From Cololabis saira (Eukaryota > Chordata > Actinopteri > Beloniformes > Belonidae), in assembly GCF_033807715.1 (NCBI RefSeq), contig NC_084601.1:13057690-13121689 (forward strand): a stretch of DNA of 64,000 nt, read 5' to 3'. Positions within the stretch are counted from its first letter, which is position 1. The number at the start of each line of letters is the position of its first letter. The notes beneath the pieces were generated by a model that saw only the letters and a list, made by a program, of their open reading frames with translations, had not been told where the DNA came from and ran no database searches. Of the stretch, positions 56,579-64,000 are shown one piece after another. The position numbers and the translations under genes are program-made.

Positions 56579-59039
56579 GCATCGATGAAATGCTTCTTTC
56601 ATTAAGCAGTCATTATTTTGGTTAGATTAAGCCTGTTAGGATTAGGTACTATAATAGATTGGGTTTATGAAGGAGAGCTTCTTGTTGGGATTAGGGGGGG
56701 AAAGGGTCCAGTTTATGATATACAGCTCCACAAAAATTAATTTAGCACAATAGATGATGAATTAGAAATACATGTTTCACTCCATAGCCGATACATTGAC
56801 ATACACATCTTGATTGATTCGACACACCAAGAAACACAGAGGAGAGATAAGTGAGCTGCCAGGGCAACCAAAAGAATTGGGGATCTGAAGCCGTTTAGTT
56901 CTTTGTGTGTTAGTTGCACATTTGCTCTCTTGCTTGGTTCCAAGAAGTAATATGTTGTTCATAATGCTCACAATTCAGTGCTAAATGGCAGTTTAGTTGA
57001 GTCGCTGGAGAGAAATGGGTTCCTTGACTGTGCTATATGATGCCTGCATGATATGTAAAAGTGTGTAACTCCTGCACTAGTGCATACATAATATTACTGA
57101 CTGTTATCAAATCATACACAATGATTGGTGTGTCATCCATTCTGTGTCATCTTTCCTTCTTTCATGTGTTTATTCCCTCTTTGTACTCTTTCCGCCACTG
57201 CGTCCTAACCTCTTTTATTGACAATGGAATTCACCGTCTGTTTGCTTCTAATATTCATCTTTCTCCCGCTTGCATCCTGGTGCTAATGAGTTCTAGATGT
57301 ATAGTCTGTGTGGGGTATAAAGCGTCTCCCTTGGTGCTATGTCCCCAGCTGCGTACTCCCATAGTGAGGCAAATGCCTCTTTTGAATATAAAAATAAACC
57401 CCAGGACCACCTCTGTGCCTCCTGATCAACAGCTCTACCATGACCGGGCTGTTTCCCTGGGCATGAAATAGATGGGCTTTGTTGTGTTACGAGCAAAGGC
57501 AGTGATAATAAGGATGGGTGGATATGGCTTTTTATATTTTGTGTTCTTGGAATGCATCACGTCACATCAAGGGTAACACAACTGAGTCTAATATTCATTA
57601 CCTCCCCTGAAAACGTGGGCTCTCAAGTGTTTGATATTCACAGAAACTTTATTGTGTCATTGCAAAATATGTTCACATTTGCATCAACTGTGAGTGTTGA
57701 GTCCTTAATTGGGCTAGTATATTGACGTCTCTTATACAGTGATGTATTAACGTCAGAGATTTCAGGTGTTGATCAAGGGAAGGTCTACTTCCCTGCATGT
57801 CCTTCACTGAATAACGCACCTCCTTTATCAAACGACGGGGATATGATCTGAGTATATGTCAGTGGTTCCTGAGTATGAAGTTTAAATGCATGAACCCAAA
57901 CAAGCTGGAGGTTTCTGGAATCATGCAAGCACATTTTATGCATTTGTAAATCTCTTTTTAAAGCGCTGCTTCACTGGCTTAAATGCCCCTGGCAAATTTT
58001 GCTGCTTGGTTTTTACTTAGAAAAAGGGATCTGTCAGCTCACTTAAGCGCTCCAAGTTAGATTTACCTTGAATTTTCGATCAGTTTGTCTTGGAGTTAGT
58101 CGTTACTGATCTGGTGTGACCTCTGGTGTAAAACACTGGTTTGGTAACATTTATTTTGTGCTTTAGAAGAATTATTAAAGTGCTTTCTGTGTGGAAACTT
58201 CAGTTTTGGTGTGTCTCTCTGTCTTAGTCCAAGATTAGTCCGTAATAAAATACCCCTGGAGAGAGAAGTGTTCAGTAAGATGAGCTGATATTCACCTGCT
58301 ATTCAGGTGGTTATACTTCACTTCTCAGCGATAACTGGTTCATTTTTCAACAAACAGCCTCACAATTGGCACTAGCAGATCAAATTGCGAGAAAGTCCCA
58401 CTAGTACGAATCGATGCTCTTACATCTGTCATGGGGGGGATGAGACACATTAATGCATTGTCCTTATTTTCCCTGGGTGTACTAGGGAAGCTTGTAAGAC
58501 TGCTATTTTTCAATTGCTGATAACAAGTCCCATGCCAGATCTGACAGGTGTTATGAAGAATATTCAAACAAAGGGGTATCAGTGGTAGATCTTGGAAATG
58601 AGCACTTTGACAATTATCTCCAGCTCCAAAGCAGCTGCTTTCTTTTAATGTTATTATTAATTAATTTCAGAAAAACCAGAAGACCTTAGAAAAACAAAAA
58701 GCTATCAAACTGCGAAGTATGCTAAGCTGAGTTTTAGTCATGCAGAAAACTAGTCAAAGCCATGTCAAGGGGTGGATTAATTTCTCCTTTTTTCTTCTTT
58801 CTTTCACATTAAAACGTTTCCGCTCCTGATTGCATATCAACTGCGGTGTATGAGGGTCAGTTGGGTTGACGTCTGGGGCAGAAACCTTGGTCTGAATCCT
58901 CCACTGCCGGAAGTGGCTATCGGGACATAGAAAGAGCCTCAACATGTTTATGGTTTTGAGAGGTAATGCACAAGGAAGACTTGTGGAACCAATCTTATGG
59001 AGAGTGACAGGACTTTACGTGGTGAAAGGCCCAATCTTA
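51721..59039. other. Long intronic stretch with minor repeats
   Basis: Minor items: a possible DNA-transposon end gtgcatctctaa at 52009-52020; A/G-rich low complexity at 55582-55613; (CA)n at 56534-56576. No exon or larger element recognised. Confidence 0.4.
56534..56576. repeat. (AC)n microsatellite
   Basis: About 21 uninterrupted dinucleotide units. Confidence 0.97.
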
Positions 59040-59238
59040 TGGGATAAGGTGAGGAGCTCCATCATCCAGGGAGGGCTGAGTACCGCTGCTCTTCCTCCAC
59101 TTTGAAAAGAGTCCGTTGAGTTGGTTTAGGCATCCGCTCAGGATGCTTTCTAGACGACTTTTAGGTGAGGTGCTTTGGATATGTTCCCTCTGAAGGTGGA
59201 CTCTGAACTGATTCATGGATGGATGCATGGATGGATAA
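59040..59238 (+). mobile_element. LINE reverse-transcriptase tail remnant
   Basis: gataaggtgaggagctccat, ttgagttggtttaggcatcc, tcaggatgctttctagacga align by eye with the D-K-V-R-S-S ... R-W-F-G-H-x-x-R-M-P segment of the LINE at 38742, with several stops. Ends in a (ggat)n tail at 59214-59236. Confidence 0.65.
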
Positions 59239-59239
59239 A

Positions 59240-60462
59240 ACCTTTTGACTAACAGCCTTCATGGCAGATCACAAATTAAACATCTCACAATTCTGTCAAC
59301 CAACAATCATAATGAACAGGGAAACTTGAACCAAATATGAATATAAGATAGAAGACAGTTTATTGAGTGAGTTTATCTTTGGCGTCTTCAAGCAACCAGG
59401 TTGCGGAGCACCATGCACATTGTGAACTCAGCAGGTGAGCCAAACGATGAGACTGAGTAATCAAAAGGGAACTATTGTTCAAATATATCACTGGAAAGCT
59501 TCGTGACAGTTCCAAGTGGAAAAGCCGTTCAACAAAAGAAGCCATGACTAACTCAAGATGTTTGAATTGTAGCTGTTTCACTCAGTTATTTGCCATTGAA
59601 TCAAATACAGAAAATCTTATTCAGTCAGCTACTCTGTGAATCAACAGCTCTCCAAAACCTTTTATTCTCTAATTTTCGTCCCTGCTCGGTGTTTCCATCT
59701 ATGCATGAATATAAAATCAGCTTGGATTGCGTCTTAAAAACAAAAGTTCGAACAGTGACGCAGCAAAGCTTTCGCATTCACTTCAGACAGATAGTAATAA
59801 GAATCTGCGTATACAGAATGTCTAAATACATCAGCCCTGTGATGGCATGATCAGTAATTCATCTCAAGTCTTCGGAAAAAACATTGGGGCTCTGTAGGGC
59901 AAGAGAGACTCGGGGAGCCTCTGTGAGCTTGCAGGGAGATGACAGGGAGAAGCTGCCCAGAGTCCATCGCCACATTTTTAATTACTGCCGGCAAAGGAAG
60001 ATTTCTGTAGTTTGTGAAAGATCTGAAAAGAGATTTGGCCCTTGGTGTGTGTGTGTGTGTGTCAGTGTGTTTGTGTGAGAGTAGAATTTGTACATGCAGT
60101 GGATTCCCAACCAAAAACCAAAAGCTAATCTTCTTTTAAAACCTCTTACATAAGATATTACTCTCAAATGTGTGATATCATGGAACCTTTTTGGCTCTTC
60201 TCCTAGAAAAAAAGAAGCTGTCCAGATTTAGAAAAAGACTAGTTTATTCTTAAGACAGTACACTGATGTCCTGCCCACATTGTTCTTGCCTCTTTATATA
60301 CTCCTCTCTGTTTTAAATTCTCTGCAAGTTGACCTTGATTGACCTGCAGAGTTGGACCTATTTGAAGATATCGCAGGGAAAATAAAGGTCTTTTCAAAAT
60401 AATTCTTAGACCCAAAACCTGCAAAGCATCTGACTTTGATTTAGTTTAGTAGCTTGGCATAC

Positions 60463-60550
<88 letters not shown>

Positions 60551-61357
60551 ACAAACCCCTACTAAACAGCACTGGAGGACTAATGGGTGATTTTTGTATT
60601 TAAAAGTAATGGCAAGTTAAAGGCCTTTCTTCCTGCCTAATAGATGGCTGTAATCCCTGTGTTGTTTAAAAACCTGTTTCATTGATGTTTGGATACAAAC
60701 CCCTGTGGATCTGTGTAGAGAGTGGTGATTTTGTGGGGCAAAATTAGGGTTTCCGTCTGATATTTGTTGCTGGATCCCACTGTGGTACACAAGTAAAACC
60801 GCCTCTTTGTTTCCAGAAGCACACAAGCAGTCAAGACAGGCTTGCTGTAGACAGACAGACAGAAGGTGATGTCTGGTGATTTATGTAGAAAAAGCAGCAG
60901 TGATACGTAATTAACTTGGATTCTTTTCCCTTTTTTCCATGAAAGATTTCCTCCTGTAAATCTCTAAAGAATTTCCTTCCTGGTGTCGTTTCTGTGGTTC
61001 TTTTTCAGAAGGTTTTAACGCTGAATAGTAGCACACACATAAAAACTTCAGCTCAAGGTTTTCTTTCCACGGCTGGAATAAGTAGATGAAATTGAGCCTA
61101 GTTAACCTTGTTCGGAAGTTGTACAGCACATGGGTGAGACCAATCGATTTCTGAATATTCAGGGTCGGAAACTAAAGTTTTTTTCTGTAACAGTGTCTAA
61201 GTCAAGATAAACTTGTATAAAAGCTGTCATAATATCTCACTCCTTGTGTGAAGCTGATGTAACTTTGTTTTCTTTTTCCCTCATCTCATTTACAGTATAA
61301 AAGTTCCTGCATTCAGCCAATTTTCAAACTTACCATGCACTATTTGTATGTCATCCA
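59240..61357. other. Intronic stretch with microsatellites
   Basis: (gt)n at 60044-60062 and (atag)n at 60463-60549; otherwise nothing recognised. Confidence 0.4.
60463..60549. repeat. (ATAG)n microsatellite
   Basis: About 21 uninterrupted tetranucleotide units. Confidence 0.97.
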
Positions 61358-61630
61358 TCCATCTATCCATCCATCCATCCATTATCCAAAGGCACTTATT
61401 GCTATTCATTATTCCTTAATCCTACACCCCTGACAGGTTGCCAGACACTTGCAGATGCAATTATAGTTCACAGGGGCAACTTGGAGTCATCAGTTTGCCT
61501 AGCGTGCATGTTTTTAGGTGCCTTTAGGAAACCCAAGCAAGCACGGGTACAAACAAACTCCAGACGGATAGATTCCAGTCAGAATCCAGTCCAGGAACCC
61601 TCTTGTAGGGAGGGAACGGGGCTAACCTCC
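61358..61630 (-). mobile_element. Old tRNA-derived SINE copy
   Basis: Starts with (atcc)n (61360-61381), then gcatgtttttaggtgccttt, ggaaacccaagcaagcac, caaacaaactccagacgg and ends gggaacggggctaacc. Read in reverse this is the order of the tRNA-derived SINE also at 63394 (ggttagc..., tggagtttgcatgttc..., (ggat)n), strongly diverged. Confidence 0.6.
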
Positions 61631-62055
61631 AAGCCCTCACTCTTTCAGATATTCACTTTTTTGTAACCATGCTTGTACCCTCTTAATAAAGTTTCCATGA
61701 ATGTGAAATTATATTAACTTTACTAAAATCAATGAAGAATAACAATCTTTAGGCTTAAGGAGCAGATCACATTCATCCCTAAAGTGAAGAGGTGCTTAAA
61801 CTCCTCAAGGCTGTGTTGCACTTTTAGGAAATCTGCTGGTCTACTTCCTGGTCTCAGACAGAATCGTAATATCCTTGTATGGATTGCTATCATGAATCAA
61901 ACGTTCTGCTTAATCTTTACAAAGTATGTAATTAACCCTGCACTGATTCATATCGCTCATTAAATTAACACAGATAGGACCCTGAAAATAGAGAAAAGTG
62001 CCCTATTATCCCAGCTCAGCTGCTAGTGTCTAAATATTGAGTCTTTTTTAAACTT

Positions 62056-62217
<162 letters not shown>

Positions 62218-62938
62218 TTTAAAAATGTCTCATTCATGTTACCAAAAATGTAATACATTAAAAAACATGGCTATATTGCACTTAGTGAGGATTCTCGCTT
62301 TGCTGCATCATAAGAATTTTTGATTAAAGACTTGCTATGACATAAGAGTTTTAGTCCATTAGCTTAAGCAATAGCAAGATAGTTTTAGTGTTGAAATTAG
62401 TGGACTCTCTCTTATTGTGTATGTGGATTGATTCTCAAGAGTTGTGCCTAGATTTACTTAAATCAATATCTGTCTGTAAAAAGGCAATAAGTGTTTTAGG
62501 TCTAGGATATTTCATGCTTAGTTAGATACCTTTGCATCTCAGGAATTTGATGTGAAAAGAGTAAACACTTACAAAGCAAGGCATGAATCAAATTCTCAAA
62601 ATACTTTTTTCTTGTCATTAGAATATATCCAGAATATTTATAGATCTATTCAAAGCTATTGTGTGCTGACATTTAAAGTCATGTTTGTAAAGTAACAGTG
62701 ATTTGTTCACAGTCTCTTAGACTATGAATGAATGCCTTTGTACATGTGTCAAGACCACATTTCCACGATTGAATCCCTGAAACTGGAGGAACCTGCAAAC
62801 AAAAGCCAGGGTGGTCTGAGACCATTCCATCTAGTGCATTAGTTTGATTGACATGCCAGGATGTTTTATGACTGTTGCCTTTAACCTTTACAGAAAGACT
62901 CCATGCTGACTGTGTTTCTTCCTCTTTTTTTATTACAG

Positions 62939-63109
62939 CTGTCATTCGCAGCAACGACCCCAGTTCTAGCAGACAAGAAAAAGTACCCCAACTTCTTCCG
63001 CACTGTTCCATCTGACAACGCTGTGAATCCGGCAGTGGTGAAGTTTCTCAACTATTACAACTGGACCCGTGTGGGGACCCTCACGCAGGACGTACAGAGG
63101 TTCTCAGAG
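62939..63109 (+). CDS. gabbr2: gabbr2 exon (probably coding exon 3)
   Basis: Encodes 57 residues that continue the GABBR2 Venus-flytrap domain: [17 protein letters not shown], then [14 protein letters not shown] and [14 protein letters not shown]. The exon is 171 nt, phase 0 at both ends, preceded by tattacag and followed by gtcagt. These motifs are diagnostic for subunit 2 rather than subunit 1. Exon residues 41-43 read Asn-Trp-Thr, an N-glycosylation sequon; the mammalian protein as I remember it has Gln-Trp-Lys there. An upstream in-frame ATG at 62903 is intronic and not a start. The remaining exons of the gene, including the seven-helix region and coiled coil, lie downstream of the window. 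Confidence 0.95.
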
Positions 63110-63393
63110 GTCAGTCACTTCTCTGGCATCAATGTCTGTGGATTGGAGCGTTCTCTTTGTAGTAGTAGTTATTGAGAAATGAGAAGTGATGAGATGTGGA
63201 AAGATGTCATGATGCAGGAACCAGAATGTGCTGTTGAACTTGAACTGAGAAGAGTAAGAAAACACATTACGAGTACATTTTCAAGCCTTTTATTGTAAAA
63301 ATACATCTGTGGACCAGTGTAGCAATTTCACGTCAGATACGGTCAGTAGGGTAGAGAGAGGTGTAAACATTTAGTGTTGAAAAATGGCTGTTT

Positions 63394-63628
63394 GGGGGGC
63401 ACGGTGGCACAGCTGGTAGTGCAGCCGTCTCACAGCAAGAAGGTCCTGGGTTTGATTCCCGCCGCGGACGCCGGGCACGCTGTGGGCGCTGAAGTGCGTG
63501 TTAAGTTTCCCCATGACTTCAGCTGGGTGGGGTTGACGAAAGGGCCTTTCTGTGTGGAGTTTGCATGTTCTCCCCGTGTTCCCTTGGGTAGCTAATGTGA
63601 GCTACCCTCACAACAACATGCAACAGTC
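63394..63628 (+). mobile_element. tRNA-derived SINE (DANA-like)
   Basis: ggggggcacggtggcacagc with A-box-like tggcacagctggtag and B-box ggtttgattcc, then tgtgtggagtttgcatgttc and tccccgtgttcc. The head of the common fish tRNA SINE. Its 3' end is cut by the Harbinger-like insertion at 63632. Confidence 0.85.
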
Positions 63629-63631
63629 CTG

Positions 63632-63844
63632 GGGCCTCATGTAATAAGGTGTGTGTTGCGTTCTGTGAAGAGTTGTGGTTTTATTATGATCGTACGGGTT
63701 TGTGAATGTTTATGTGCAGCGTCAGTGCATCATTACACCCTGCTTTTCTTGTTTGTATTTTAAGAACCGACACCAGAACTTAAGTTGGTGGATGAAATAC
63801 GGCTCCTTGTTACGCTTTATTGTCCCGCATATTATATTCTAACG
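63632..63844 (+). mobile_element. Harbinger-like element, deleted copy
   Basis: Starts gggcctcatgta after ctg (63629-63631), then jumps to sequence matching 21006-21190 of the element at 20686 (gtgttgcgttctgtgaagag, cgacaccagaacttaagttg). About 290 bp between terminus and body is deleted relative to the longer copy; the right end is cut off by a hAT element. Confidence 0.75.
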
Positions 63845-64000
63845 CAGTGGTCCCCAACCCCCGGGCCCCGGCCCGGTACCGGGCCGTGGGTCATCTGGCC
63901 GCACAGAAAGAAAAAATAATTTCTGTAGCATCCCCTGATGATGGATGACTCTCAAACTGATGGTTCACAATGTTTTTATTCCTTGGATGTACAATAAATA
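63845..64000 (+). mobile_element. hAT element, left end (continues past window)
   Basis: cagtggtccccaacccccgg, then gtaccgggccgtgggtca: the terminus of a widespread hAT (Charlie-type) family. The right end is outside the window. Confidence 0.75.

Larger units (their letters stand above)
63110..64000 (+). other. gabbr2: gabbr2 downstream intron (5' part)
   Basis: Starts with donor gtcagt at 63110. The first ~280 bp show nothing recognisable; from 63394 to the window end there are three abutting mobile-element pieces (SINE, Harbinger-like, hAT), listed separately. The intron's 3' end is outside the window. Confidence 0.9.

Noticed and set aside
62903..63175. ATG-initiated 90-codon ORF across the exon at 62939
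   Set aside because: The ATG lies in the intron before a good acceptor, and the 3' part after 63109 is past the donor; only 62939-63109 is coding.

Overview
This window is vertebrate, almost certainly teleost fish, nuclear DNA. It lies inside one host gene, gabbr2 (GABA-B receptor subunit 2), on the + strand. Only two host exons are visible: 27051-27188 (46 codons) and 62939-63109 (57 codons). Both have AG/GT splice borders, both are phase 0, and they join into a continuous piece of the extracellular Venus-flytrap domain. Everything else is intron: the end of the upstream intron (1-27050), a 35,750-bp intron (27189-62938) and the start of the next (63110-64000). I found no other host gene and no RNA gene. 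The teleost assignment rests on the receptor sequence and on repeat families I know from fish genomes (tRNA-derived SINEs, Harbinger, ISL2EU-like and hAT elements, L1 and other LINEs). I cannot name the species.

Region by region: 1-7287 is a satellite-like array of ~1.54-kb higher-order units plus a ~243-bp monomer subarray. It carries 18 perfect copies of the RFX X-box consensus. From 7.3 to 25 kb the intron is a patchwork of transposons: L1 remnants, an ISL2EU-type YqaJ ORF piece with a palindromic MITE, a Harbinger transposase piece, three pieces of a GC-ended Helitron-like repeat, hAT MITEs, SINE tails, a 1.77-kb Harbinger-like element, and a 2.37-kb L1 with a 16-bp target duplication. 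Exon 2 follows an (AC)n tract. The large intron holds a 1.59-kb Harbinger with nested insertions (28.2-29.8 kb), an intact Helitron-like copy (35.4-36.3 kb), a wrecked LINE split by a G/C homopolymer pair and a 530-bp purine tract (38.7-40.7 kb), a TTAA-flanked MITE (40.7-41.2 kb), LINE fragments (42.5, 51 and 59 kb), a hAT MITE (49.8-50.2 kb) and several microsatellites. Long stretches between these show nothing I can identify.

I see no evidence for a new gene system. The least ordinary signals are the X-box-rich satellite and its shared sequence with the dispersed repeat, the ORF1-plus-tail L1 deletion derivative, the multiply nested Harbinger, and two coding-sequence oddities in the receptor exons: an added N-glycosylation sequon and an extra cysteine. 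Family names come from memory of consensus sequences. Copy boundaries marked by target-site duplications were read directly from the sequence.
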